From GH45 sp046704385 (GTDB lineage: Bacteria; Bacteroidota; Bacteroidia; Bacteroidales; SZUA-534): 52,124 nucleotides of DNA. The DNA lies in assembly GCA_046704385.1 (NCBI GenBank), contig JBJKSB010000081.1, positions 1-52,124 on the forward strand, read 5' to 3'. Below are positions 17,668 to 25,111 of the stretch, in pieces (the stretch's first letter is position 1; the number at the start of each line of letters is the position of its first letter). A program made the position numbers and the translations under genes. The notes beneath the pieces are model-generated. The model ran no database searches and was not told where the DNA came from. It saw nothing but the letters and a program-made list of their open reading frames with translations.

Positions 17668-17782
17668 GGTCTTTTTTATTAAAGAAAAACATGATTTTTT
17701 TTCAATTATTGCATCCATATTTTTCAAAATCACTAAAGTTAAGTTAATTTCATCTGTTTATAATTTATTTTAATTGCCAGAC

Positions 17783-17814
17783 CCGCCTGCCAAAGTTGTA
17801 AAGCGAACAGGCGG
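17783..17814. other. Hairpin downstream of the thioesterase gene
   Basis: ccgcctg (17783-17789) and caggcgg (17808-17814) are a perfect 7-bp GC-rich stem around an 18-base loop in the 17632-17860 spacer, 46 bp after the thioesterase stop. There is no T run, so it may stabilise RNA or be a dispersed repeat rather than end transcription. Confidence 0.4.
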
Positions 17815-17860
17815 AACTACACAAATTAAATTATTATTATGTGAGTATTTTAATAATTAT

Positions 17861-18349
17861 TTAGTCATGCTTCGTTTCATAAAATGCATCAACTCCGGGA
17901 TAATGCATTTTTTCAACGGCAAGTTTTTCAGAATAAACCCGGTAAGTTACTTCACCCTCAGAACACAATTCACCACTATTGCTGTATAATTGGGTCAACA
18001 CCTTTATAAATCTCCGGTCGTGTTCAATTATTTTTCCAGTCAACCTTATCTGACCATCACTGATTTGAACACCCTTAATAAATTTAACATTCAAGTCGGC
18101 TGTAACACCTGCCGTGCCGCCTTTTACATACACTACCCAACTGGCAATTTCATCGTGCATGGTACATTGAATTCCTCCATGCAAGGTATTCACATATCCT
18201 TCGTATTCTTTATTAGGCATCCAATCGCATACCAATCCTTCTCCATTATCAAAAAACTCCATTTGCAGTCCAAACTTATTATCATCGCTGCAACCAAAAC
18301 AAGTATATAAACCTTTCCCTTTCCACGGATTTATAATTTTCTTCATCAC
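17861..18349 (-). CDS. PaaI-like hot-dog-fold acyl-CoA thioesterase
   Basis: 162 residues, a single hot-dog domain. CFGCSDDNKFGLQMEFF opens the domain, VNTLHGGIQCTMHDEIASWVVY (about 54-75) is the hot-dog helix with the conserved HGG and a downstream acidic residue, and VTADLNVKFIKGVQI is the substrate-channel strand. The family hydrolyses acyl-CoA thioesters; chain specificity cannot be read from the sequence. Cytosolic. It is 229 bp upstream of the flavodiiron gene on the same strand and has its own TATTTTTG box at 18375-18382. Confidence 0.85.
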   Translation of the reverse strand: MMKKIINPWKGKGLYTCFGCSDDNKFGLQMEFFDNGEGLVCDWMPNKEYEGYVNTLHGGIQCTMHDEIASWVVYVKGGTAGVTADLNVKFIKGVQISDGQIRLTGKIIEHDRRFIKVLTQLYSNSGELCSEGEVTYRVYSEKLAVEKMHYPGVDAFYETKHD

Positions 18350-18586
18350 CTTTTTTAAATTTTATTGTGAAAAACAAAAATAACAAACTTTATAAAGAGG
18401 CGAAATTTGGGGGAATTTACTAAAAAAAGTTTTTACCCTGTTAATTTCACAAATGTCTGGTATCAATTAGATTAAAGGTTTTTCAATATATTCCCCTTTC
18501 TCGCAGTGGCGGATTTCTCCGAAATAAATTCTAAGCAGGCTCCCCAGTGGAAAATACATAGCTTGTAATTTGTAGATAACTTGAAA

Positions 18587-18664
18587 GTTTCAGTTTCCAA
18601 ACGACGCAGCAAATTGTGTTCTCTCCTGTGAGAAATTCCGACATTATTGGAATAGAGGGACTAG
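18587..18664 (+). repeat. Dispersed intergenic repeat, copy B (inverted partner at 474-550)
   Basis: GTTTCAGTTTCCAAACGACG, then TTCTCTCCTGTGAGAAATTCC and a terminal AGAGGGACTA, aligned base for base with the reverse complement of 474-550 apart from substitutions and two small indels. Copy A has a tighter hairpin (ctctcccgggagag); here it is ctctcctgtgag. Confidence 0.6.
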
Positions 18665-18773
18665 CCATCTTGGGAGATATTCCGACATGTCAAAAGAAAA
18701 GGATTAAAATGCAGAGAATATAAATTTTATTAAAATAAAATTCAATTATATGAATATTTTAATAAATTATATT

Positions 18774-18781
18774 TATTTTTG
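18774..18781 (+). promoter_or_regulatory. Candidate -7 box for the secreted hydrolase gene
   Basis: TATTTTTG fits TAnnTTTG and is 32 bp before ATG 18814. No clear TTG -33 element is visible at the right distance. Confidence 0.4.
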
Positions 18782-18813
18782 TTTCAATATTTGAAACTTA
18801 ATTTTAAATAATT

Positions 18814-20214
18814 ATGAAAAAGTTAATAATTTTATTAAGCATAACTTTAATAAGTTTATCCAATTTTGGTCAGAATATTGCCGGCAGTTGGATGGGGGTT
18901 TTAAAAGTTCAGGGAATGGAACTTAAAATTGTGTTCAATATTGAAAATTCAGACAATAAGCTTTCGGCTACAATGGATAGTCCAGATCAGGGAGCCAAAG
19001 GTATTCCCGTATCAAACATTACTTTCATTGACAATAAGCTGAAAATTGAAATAGATAAAGCTAATATTACTTATGAAGGAACTTATCAATCAAGAGATTC
19101 CATAATTGGTACTTTTAACCAACGGGGGCTTTCATTACCCTTAAACCTCGCTCCGGTTGACCCAACCAATATTGAAACCAGAAAATCACAAGAGCCGGTT
19201 CCACCTTATCCATACCAATCTGAAAATATAACTTTTGAAAACCAGCCAGATAAGGTTACACTGGCCGGAACTCTCACGTATCCTAAAAAAGGCCAGAATT
19301 TTCCTGCTGTAATATTAATAAGTGGCAGCGGACCTCAAAACCGTGATGAGGAATTGCTAGGTCATAAACCTTTTTTAGTACTATCAGACTACCTTACCCG
19401 GCATGGTTTTGCAGTTCTGCGTTACGACGATCGTGGTACAGCTGAATCAACCGGTGATTTTAAATCGGCCACTACCTGGGACTTAGCCAACGATGCCAAA
19501 GCAGCTGTAGAATATTTGAAATCGAGAAAAGAAATTGATTCTAAAAATATAGGATTAATAGGACATAGCGAAGGAGGCATGATTGCTCCGATGGTGGCAG
19601 CAGCTATGCCTGAAGTTAAATTTATTGTACTTTTAGCCGGACCCGGTATATGGTGTGCTGACTTACTTTTAAAGCAACAAGAACTAATTGGCAAAGCCTC
19701 AGGCATGAGTCAGATTGACTTGGAACATACGCATGAAGTAAACAAAGGTGCTTTCGATCTTATAATAAACAACAAAAACCCGAAGGCTCTTCAGGGTGAG
19801 CTAAGTAGTTACCTGAAAAACGAACTCGAAAAATACCCGGAATTGAATACAAACCCAAACATGGACATTGAAAGTCTGATAAAAGCAGAAACCGAACAGC
19901 TTTTAAGTCCATGGATGATGTATTTTATCAGGTACAATCCTGAACCAACTTTGAAAAAAGTGCATTGTGCTGTTTTGGCTTTGAATGGTGAAAAAGATTT
20001 GCAGGTTGAACCTAAAGCGGATTTACAAGGCATCGAAAATGCCTTAAAAGAGGGTGGCAATCCCAATTTTAAAACTGTGGAACTGCAGGGCTTAAATCAT
20101 CTTTTCCAGGAATGTAAAACCGGTTTACCTGCAGAATACAGTTCTATTGATCAGACTATTTCACCTAAAGCCTTAAAGATAATTAGTGATTGGATGTTAG
20201 ATACTATTAAATAA
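18814..20214 (+). CDS. Secreted alpha/beta hydrolase
   Basis: 466 residues with a signal peptide (MKKLIILLSITLISLSNFGQ). The N-terminal domain (about 20-110: GSWMGVLKVQGMELKIVFNI, SIIGTFNQRGLSLPL) is a lipocalin-like beta domain often attached to these hydrolases. The alpha/beta domain follows: VTLAGTLTYPKKGQNFPAVILISGSGPQNRDE (oxyanion region), nucleophile Ser in GLIGHSEGGMIAPMVA, and a C-terminal NHLFQECKTG with the probable catalytic His. The family acts as esterases or acyl-peptide/dienelactone-type hydrolases; the substrate is unknown. It probably acts in the periplasm. It stands alone, 109 bp before the ybjQ-like gene. Confidence 0.85.
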   Translation: MKKLIILLSITLISLSNFGQNIAGSWMGVLKVQGMELKIVFNIENSDNKLSATMDSPDQGAKGIPVSNITFIDNKLKIEIDKANITYEGTYQSRDSIIGTFNQRGLSLPLNLAPVDPTNIETRKSQEPVPPYPYQSENITFENQPDKVTLAGTLTYPKKGQNFPAVILISGSGPQNRDEELLGHKPFLVLSDYLTRHGFAVLRYDDRGTAESTGDFKSATTWDLANDAKAAVEYLKSRKEIDSKNIGLIGHSEGGMIAPMVAAAMPEVKFIVLLAGPGIWCADLLLKQQELIGKASGMSQIDLEHTHEVNKGAFDLIINNKNPKALQGELSSYLKNELEKYPELNTNPNMDIESLIKAETEQLLSPWMMYFIRYNPEPTLKKVHCAVLALNGEKDLQVEPKADLQGIENALKEGGNPNFKTVELQGLNHLFQECKTGLPAEYSSIDQTISPKALKIISDWMLDTIK

Positions 20215-20323
20215 GGCATCGTATCCAATGATATTTCGAATATCCGTTACAATAATGTAAATTATATAGATTAAATTGAGATAACTTTTTCGTTTTAATA
20301 TAAAGTAATAATATTTATTAATT

Positions 20324-20638
20324 ATGATACTTTCAACAACATATTTAGTCCCAAATAGAGAAATTACAGAAATTTTAGGTATTGCCAGAGGCAGTACTGT
20401 ACGCAGTCGTAATGTTGGTCGCGATATTGTGGCAGCATTAAAGAAGATTGCTGGTGGTGAAATTGAAGAATATACTCAGCTTCAAGCTGATGCGCGCGAG
20501 CAAGCTTTATCAAGAATGATTGAGGATGCTAAAAAGCTTAATGCCGATGCTATAATTGGTATTAACATAACCACCGCCATGGTTACAAGTGGGGCAGCCG
20601 AAATATTAACCTATGGAACAGCAGTAAAACTAAAATAA
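20324..20638 (+). CDS. YbjQ/UPF0145 (DUF74) family protein
   Basis: 104 residues, the usual length. TEILGIARGSTVRSRNVGRDIVAALKKIAGGE and ADAREQALSRMIEDAKKLNADAIIGINI are the two hallmarks of the family, which folds as a pentameric ring and has been annotated as heavy-metal-binding without firm proof. Cytosolic. It opens a seven-gene tight run to 24073; the 43-residue membrane gene begins 1 bp after its stop. Confidence 0.88.
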   Translation: MILSTTYLVPNREITEILGIARGSTVRSRNVGRDIVAALKKIAGGEIEEYTQLQADAREQALSRMIEDAKKLNADAIIGINITTAMVTSGAAEILTYGTAVKLK

Positions 20639-20639
20639 A

Positions 20640-20771
20640 ATGGAAATTTTGAAATTCATACTAAAAATACAAATCTTGTTATTTTTAGTAGCTTTAATTT
20701 CTGTTATATATCTTGTTTTTCGAAAAATAAAAAAGAGCAAGGAAGAAAATTTCGAAAAAAGGAATAATTAG
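20640..20771 (+). CDS. 43-residue single-span membrane protein
   Basis: ATG at 20640, one base after the ybjQ-type stop, and TAG at 20769-20771. Residues about 4-27 are a hydrophobic helix (KFILKIQILLFLVALISVIY), followed by a strongly basic and charged tail (FRKIKKSKEENFEKRNN), so the tail should face the cytosol. Too short for most gene callers. Tight spacing on the 5' side and typical local codon use support it as a real gene. No family recognised; it may anchor or modulate its ring-forming or membrane neighbours. Confidence 0.6.
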   Translation: MEILKFILKIQILLFLVALISVIYLVFRKIKKSKEENFEKRNN

Positions 20772-20820
20772 TACTATGAGATAATTCATAGAGTTAGCAC
20801 CAATTTTAAAATTAAAAAAG

Positions 20821-21093
20821 ATGAAATTACCCAGTATTTGTCCCAGTTGTCAAAATAAGTTAAGTGTTCAGACATTATTCTGTGAAAAATGCGAGACTAA
20901 GGTCGACGGCAAATATAAATTACCTTTACTGGCATCGTTGCCCGACGACGATCAAAAATTTATCATCGAATTTGTTACCAGCAGCGGCAGCCTGAAAACC
21001 ATGGCCGAGCATATGAAATTAAGTTATCCTTCGGTCCGGAACCGTTTAGATGCCATAATCGAAACCCTTAAAAGCTATACTCATGAACATTAA
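20821..21093 (+). CDS. DUF2089-type zinc-ribbon / helix-turn-helix protein
   Basis: 90 residues. C7-x2-C10 and C21-x2-C24 (CPSCQNKLSVQTLFCEKC) form a zinc ribbon; residues about 38-85 are a helix-turn-helix (FIIEFVTSSGSLKTMAEHMK, LSYPSVRNRLDAIIETL) similar to DUF2089 proteins. It is likely a transcription regulator of its own operon. Its last 11 bp overlap the YIP1 gene, so the two are translationally coupled. Confidence 0.82.
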   Translation: MKLPSICPSCQNKLSVQTLFCEKCETKVDGKYKLPLLASLPDDDQKFIIEFVTSSGSLKTMAEHMKLSYPSVRNRLDAIIETLKSYTHEH

Positions 21094-21673
21094 AACATTG
21101 TTGAATCCTTTTATAAAAATAGCCGGGTTGAAATCATTATTATACGGACTTGGTGCCATGATACTGGCCTCCATTATCGGATATTTCTCCCATACCCATT
21201 TCGACGGAGTTCTTAGTGTACATTCAGGTTGGTCAACCAGTTGGTATGCTCAATTGGCTGAACCTTTGTTAAACTGGCTATTTATTGGCACCTGGTTTTA
21301 TGCTTTTAGCCTGATTTTAAGTCCTTCAAAAGTACGTGCCATCGATATTTTTGGTACACAGGCCTTTGCATTTATACCCATTATTCCCACCAGTTTTTCA
21401 GGTTTTTTTACCTTTATGAATGACCTTGTACAAAGGCTGGTTGGAGTTGATCCGACAACCTTTTCAATTGATATGCTGCCTGTTAAGGAATTGGTTTGGG
21501 CAATTATACTAACCCTTTTTATAATGCTGTTTGTGGTATGGAGTGCCATCTGGATTTATAACGGATTTAAGATTTCATCAAATATGGGTCACAACAAAGT
21601 TATTCCGGTTTATATCGCAGCTATTATACTGGGAATGTTTGTACCTCATTACTTTCATTCTTTAATTTTTTGA
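21083..21673 (+). CDS. YIP1-family integral membrane protein
   Basis: 196 residues with about five membrane segments (SLLYGLGAMILASIIGYFS, LLNWLFIGTWFYAFSLIL, IFGTQAFAFIPIIPTSFSGF, WAIILTLFIMLFVVWSAIWI and VIPVYIAAIILGMFVPHYF). The layout and the short loop GTQAF are those of bacterial YIP1-domain proteins, which have no defined reaction. It overlaps the DUF2089 regulator and is followed by a DUF1648 gene after 2 bp. DUF2089 and YIP1 together suggest a regulator with a membrane partner. Confidence 0.72.
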   Translation: MNIKTLLNPFIKIAGLKSLLYGLGAMILASIIGYFSHTHFDGVLSVHSGWSTSWYAQLAEPLLNWLFIGTWFYAFSLILSPSKVRAIDIFGTQAFAFIPIIPTSFSGFFTFMNDLVQRLVGVDPTTFSIDMLPVKELVWAIILTLFIMLFVVWSAIWIYNGFKISSNMGHNKVIPVYIAAIILGMFVPHYFHSLIF

Positions 21674-21675
21674 TC

Positions 21676-22200
21676 ATGTTAAATGCAAAAAATCGCCCCA
21701 GGATAAAAATTCCGCTACAAATTTCCGACTTTGCTGTTGAAGCTGTTTGTGGAACCTTTCTTATTCTTATTATTTTGTTGCCCATAATGTATTGGAACGA
21801 GTTACCTAGCAGAATTCCTTCTCATTTTAATTTTAATGGGTCGCCTAACAGATTCGGAAGCAAAAACAGTTTAATTGCGTTACCCATATTGGCATTTGTT
21901 TTAAACCTTGGCTTAACAATACTCTCAAGAGCCCCCCATCTATACAATTACCCCGTCAAAATAACTGAAGCGAATGCTGAAAACATGTATAGGGTGGGAT
22001 CACGATCGATGCGATGGTTAAAAACAGCATTAACCATGTTTTTATGCTATTTGACTTACGGCTCAATCAATACTGCAATGGGAAATGCAACTGGGTTGAA
22101 CAGGTATGTTTTAATATTATATCTTAGCTCTTTGGCTATCATAATTGGAGTTGTGATTTTCAGTGGTATTAAAAACAGAAGTCCGAAAAAAAACTCTTAA
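21676..22200 (+). CDS. DUF1648 / SdpI-like membrane protein
   Basis: 174 residues from ATG 21676 (an upstream TTG at 21670 overlaps the previous stop and is less likely). FLILIILLPIMYWNELPSRIPSHFNFNGSPNRFGSKNSLIALPI (about 28-72) contains the signature of DUF1648: a membrane helix, then IPxHFNxxGxPxxxxSK. Two or three more helices follow. In Bacillus, SdpI carries this domain and gives immunity to a killing peptide; other members are uncharacterised. Its gene abuts a DUF5808 gene, a domain that is fused to DUF1648 in some Firmicutes, supporting a shared role. Confidence 0.8.
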   Translation: MLNAKNRPRIKIPLQISDFAVEAVCGTFLILIILLPIMYWNELPSRIPSHFNFNGSPNRFGSKNSLIALPILAFVLNLGLTILSRAPHLYNYPVKITEANAENMYRVGSRSMRWLKTALTMFLCYLTYGSINTAMGNATGLNRYVLILYLSSLAIIIGVVIFSGIKNRSPKKNS

Positions 22201-22204
22201 GAAA

Positions 22205-22420
22205 ATGAAAAGAAAAATTGAACAGGAAATACTTGATGCCATGCATCAAAATCCTGATAACTGGAAAGGCATGCTTTACTTTAACCGGAAAGATCCCCGG
22301 ATTTTCGTTCCAAAATTTTACCCTGCTTTAGGATGGACCGTAAATCTTGGAAACGCATATTCATACCTGACTTTAGTGGGATTAGCTTTGATCATTACAC
22401 TATTTAGCCGGATTTTATGA
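22205..22420 (+). CDS. DUF5808-family small membrane protein
   Basis: 71 residues from ATG 22205, 4 bp after the DUF1648 stop; the frame back to 22163 overlaps the previous gene and is rejected. NPDNWKGMLYFNRKDPRIFVPKFYPALGWTVNLGNAYSY is the DUF5808 signature (W-x-x-x-x-YFN-x-x-DPR-x-FVPK-x-x-x-GWT-x-N-x-GN), followed by one membrane helix (LTLVGLALIITLFSRIL). Function unknown; the adjacent DUF1648 gene is its usual partner. Confidence 0.8.
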   Translation: MKRKIEQEILDAMHQNPDNWKGMLYFNRKDPRIFVPKFYPALGWTVNLGNAYSYLTLVGLALIITLFSRIL

Positions 22421-22495
22421 TTCCTGTTTTATTATCTATCCGAATTTAAAATCTATTGGAAAACCATTATATTGTAATTCATAAAATTGACCATT

Positions 22496-24073
22496 ATGGA
22501 TACAGTTTTTGATTACATTATAATTGGCTCAGGCTTCGGTGGCAGTGTATCAGCTCACAGACTCACCGAAAAAGGATACAAAGTATTGGTTATCGAAAAA
22601 GGAAAACGCTTTAAAAACAGTGATTTCCCAAAAACAAACTGGAACCTGCGTAAATATTTATGGATGCCCCAGTTTGGACTACACGGCATTCAACGATTAA
22701 ATCTTTTTAAACATGCATTTGTTTTGACTGGCGTTGGTGTTGGCGGAGGAAGCCTGGTTTACGCCAATACCTTAATGCATCCTCCCAAAGAGTTTTTTCA
22801 GAACAACGACTGGGAAAAATTTAATAATTGGGAATCAACACTGGAACCATTTTATAAAAAGGCTCATTTTATGCTTGGGCGAACCAAACTCAACAAGTTT
22901 TATATTGAAGATGAAATTTTAAGAGATGTGGCCCGTGACCTGAAAAAAGAAGAATCATTTGATAATGTTTATGTAGCTGTAAATTATCACAGCCATAATT
23001 CCGCTCACGATCCTTATTTTAATGGCGAAGGCCCGCTTCGTAATTCCTGTACCGAATGTGCCGGCTGTATGGTGGGTTGTCGCGAAAATGCCAAAAATAC
23101 ACTGGATAAAAATTACCTGTATTTTGCTGAAAAAAACGGAGCCCGGATTCTCCCGGAGACCAGGGTTTGGAAAATTAATTTTAATGACAACATTTATTCT
23201 GTTTCATGTAAAAACAGCATGAAACCAGGTGGACGCAAGGTATTTAAAGCCAATGGAATAATAGTTGCAGGTGGGGTTCTGGGTACCTTAAAACTTCTGC
23301 TCCACCAGAAATACCTGTTTAAAACATTACCCGATCTCAGCCCGACTTTGGGCAAAAAAGTTCGTACCAATTCCGAAACTCTTTGTACTGCTTCGGCTGC
23401 CAAAACAAAACTTAACAATGGAGTGGCGATAAGTTCCATTTTCAGGCCCCAGCCCGATACTTATATTGAAATTGTAAAATACCCAACCGGATCAAATGTG
23501 ATGAAGTATTTGCTATCACTGGCAACCGGAGAAGCTAAATTGCCTTTCATCAGGACTTTTAAATTTATCGGTAATTGCATGGTACATCCGGTTAAGTTTG
23601 CAAGAATGTTTTTTAACGGAAAATGGGCACACAACACCATTATTTTTCTGGTGATGCAATCGGCTGATAATGCCATGAAAGTAGTATTGCGAAAAGGATT
23701 GCTCCGTAAACGTATAACTTTTAAGAATAACCAGGCAAATAAAGTTAATGCCTATATTCCTATTGGACAAGAGGTTATGAACCGATATGCTAAAAAAACT
23801 GGTGCCATTCCTCAGAACTCAGCCATGGAATTACTTTTCAATATCCCTTCCACTGCACATATTTTAGGCGGTGCACCAATGGGAGATAGTGACAGGAATG
23901 GATTAATTGATAAAAACTTCAGGGTATTTAATTATCCGAATATGTATGTTGTTGATGGATCGGCCATTCAGGGTAACCTGGGAGTAAATCCCAGTTATAC
24001 TATTGCCGCTATTGCTGAATATGCAATGGATCAGATACCGGCAAAAACTGCTTCTAACTTGGCCTCCAGGTAA
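22496..24073 (+). CDS. GMC oxidoreductase (cholesterol-oxidase-like flavoprotein) with a Cys4 cluster
   Basis: 525 residues from ATG 22496 (the TTG at 22487 is a less likely start). The FAD-binding Rossmann motif FDYIIIGSGFGGSVSAHRL opens the protein; GVGVGGGSLVYANTLMHPP is the GMC flavin loop; C-terminal HILGGAPMG and GVNPSYTIAAIAEYAMD supply the usual His and Asn active-site positions. At about residues 181-191 CTECAGCMVGC (C-x2-C-x2-C-x3-C) resembles a ferredoxin cluster site and occurs in cholesterol-oxidase-like GMC proteins. Substrate probably a sterol-like or other hydroxyl compound; cytosolic or membrane-associated. It follows the DUF5808 gene by 75 bp and may be the last gene of the run. 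Confidence 0.87.
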   Translation: MDTVFDYIIIGSGFGGSVSAHRLTEKGYKVLVIEKGKRFKNSDFPKTNWNLRKYLWMPQFGLHGIQRLNLFKHAFVLTGVGVGGGSLVYANTLMHPPKEFFQNNDWEKFNNWESTLEPFYKKAHFMLGRTKLNKFYIEDEILRDVARDLKKEESFDNVYVAVNYHSHNSAHDPYFNGEGPLRNSCTECAGCMVGCRENAKNTLDKNYLYFAEKNGARILPETRVWKINFNDNIYSVSCKNSMKPGGRKVFKANGIIVAGGVLGTLKLLLHQKYLFKTLPDLSPTLGKKVRTNSETLCTASAAKTKLNNGVAISSIFRPQPDTYIEIVKYPTGSNVMKYLLSLATGEAKLPFIRTFKFIGNCMVHPVKFARMFFNGKWAHNTIIFLVMQSADNAMKVVLRKGLLRKRITFKNNQANKVNAYIPIGQEVMNRYAKKTGAIPQNSAMELLFNIPSTAHILGGAPMGDSDRNGLIDKNFRVFNYPNMYVVDGSAIQGNLGVNPSYTIAAIAEYAMDQIPAKTASNLASR

Positions 24074-24279
24074 AAAAAATTATAAAGTTGGAAAATGGAA
24101 AATTATAAACAATCCCAACTTTCCATTATTCCATTATTCAAAAAAAATCAGGCTACATTAACTAAAATTAAGTTAAAGCAATTTAGGAAAACAATTAAAT
24201 TTCTTTAAAAAAAGAGTTAGACTTTTCAACCTAAACAAATCGACAATATACCATGTAAGCCAATGGAAAAAAAGAATCT

Positions 24280-24933
24280 CTACTCTATTTGCCTGATATC
24301 AATATTTTCAAGTATGGTCTGACTGGCACCCAACATTCCGACCTTAAAAATAATATTAGCCAGATATTCGGAGGTAACAACACCGTCAGGCATCAACAAT
24401 CGTATAATACCATACAATCTGCGCGAAATCCGGTAAGCTAAATTGGGCTCTTTTCGTTTGGTAACCGGATAAATATAGCCAGGCCTGAAAATATAAAGTT
24501 GCTCAAATTTCATATCCAGCAGAATTTTCTCTGCGGCTCCCTTTATTCTGGCAAAAAACATTGAATTGTTTCCTGAAGGATCAGCCCTTTGACCACTTAA
24601 AAAGCAAAAGGTAGCCTCAGGACTTTGTGTTTTAATTACTTTCGCAAATTCTGCAGTGTAATCAATGGTTATTTTACAAAACTCATCCCTGGAAACTTCA
24701 CCCAAATAAACTCCTAAACAATAGTAGGCTATATCCTGGTTTTTAAAATAATTCTCAAGCCCTGTAAAATCTGAAAAATCATCATGGAGAACCACTGTAA
24801 GTTTATGATGGCTTTGTTCTAATGGCCTTCGCATAATAGCTACAACGCTTTCAACCTCATCACTATTCAGACATTCTCGTAGTACCAAACCACCAACCAT
24901 GCCCGTTGCACCGGTAATGATAACTTTCTTCAA
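24280..24933 (-). CDS. NAD(P)-binding Rossmann-fold protein (atypical SDR, HTATIP2-like)
   Basis: 217 residues. The N-terminus KKVIITGATGMVGGLVLREC is the nucleotide-binding loop (TGATGMVG). FCFLSGQRADPSGNNSMFFARIKGAAEKIL carries the serine and the Lys of the atypical SDR active-site region (no YxxxK tyrosine; F replaces it), as in HTATIP2-like NAD(P)H-binding proteins. The reaction is unknown. It is divergent from larE, and its likely promoter (TTG-N21-TAACTTTG, 25016-24985 on the minus strand) lies in the shared intergenic region and carries a palindrome. Confidence 0.82.
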   Translation of the reverse strand: MKKVIITGATGMVGGLVLRECLNSDEVESVVAIMRRPLEQSHHKLTVVLHDDFSDFTGLENYFKNQDIAYYCLGVYLGEVSRDEFCKITIDYTAEFAKVIKTQSPEATFCFLSGQRADPSGNNSMFFARIKGAAEKILLDMKFEQLYIFRPGYIYPVTKRKEPNLAYRISRRLYGIIRLLMPDGVVTSEYLANIIFKVGMLGASQTILENIDIRQIE

Positions 24934-24974
24934 GGTATTTGGGTTAAATTATTAAAAATTATAATTTGGGCCTT

Positions 24975-25001
24975 TAATAATCGTCAAAGTTACGACTATT
25001 A
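24975..25001. promoter_or_regulatory. Palindromic operator candidate in the SDR/larE divergent region
   Basis: taataatcgt (24975-24984) and acgactatta (24992-25001) form a 10-bp inverted repeat with one mismatch and a 7-bp spacer caaagtt. The spacer plus first base is the reverse of TAACTTTG, the -7 box of the minus-strand promoter, so a bound dimer would cover that box. The larE promoter -33 element lies 31 bp away. NikR, encoded in this locus, is a possible binder, but the spacing differs from the E. coli NikR site. Confidence 0.5.
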
Positions 25002-25016
25002 TAAGATTTCTTCCAA
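24985..25016 (-). promoter_or_regulatory. Promoter of the SDR-type gene
   Basis: On the minus strand TTG (25016-25014), 21 bp, then TAACTTTG (24992-24985), a full match to the Bacteroidota vegetative promoter pattern. It is 52 bp upstream of ATG 24933. Confidence 0.6.
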
Positions 25017-25032
25017 AAACAATACAGCTAAG

Positions 25033-25062
25033 TTGAATGATGAATCAAAATTTATATATTTG
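25033..25062 (+). promoter_or_regulatory. Promoter of larE
   Basis: TTG (25033-25035), 19 bp, then TATATTTG (25055-25062), a full match to the Bacteroidota vegetative promoter. Transcription should begin near 25069, downstream of the ATG at 25037, so translation of larE must start later (25112). Confidence 0.65.
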
Positions 25063-25111
25063 TGCTACTTTTCAAATAAAAGATAACACGACTTTAGATT
25101 TAACTAAGAAA

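Larger units (their letters stand above)
18350..18813. other. Divergent intergenic region with promoter boxes and a repeat
   Basis: 464 bp between divergent genes. TATTTTTG occurs on the minus strand at 18375-18382 (26 bp before the thioesterase start) and on the plus strand at 18774-18781 (33 bp before the hydrolase start). The centre holds dispersed repeat copy B. No ORF is supported. Confidence 0.5.

Noticed and set aside
24084..24122. Terminator after the GMC gene
   Set aside because: The 8-bp stem aaagttgg/ccaacttt has a 23-base loop and no T run; too weak to list as a feature.
25037..25111. N-terminal extension of LarE
   Set aside because: The best promoter overlaps it and the extra residues do not resemble LarE.
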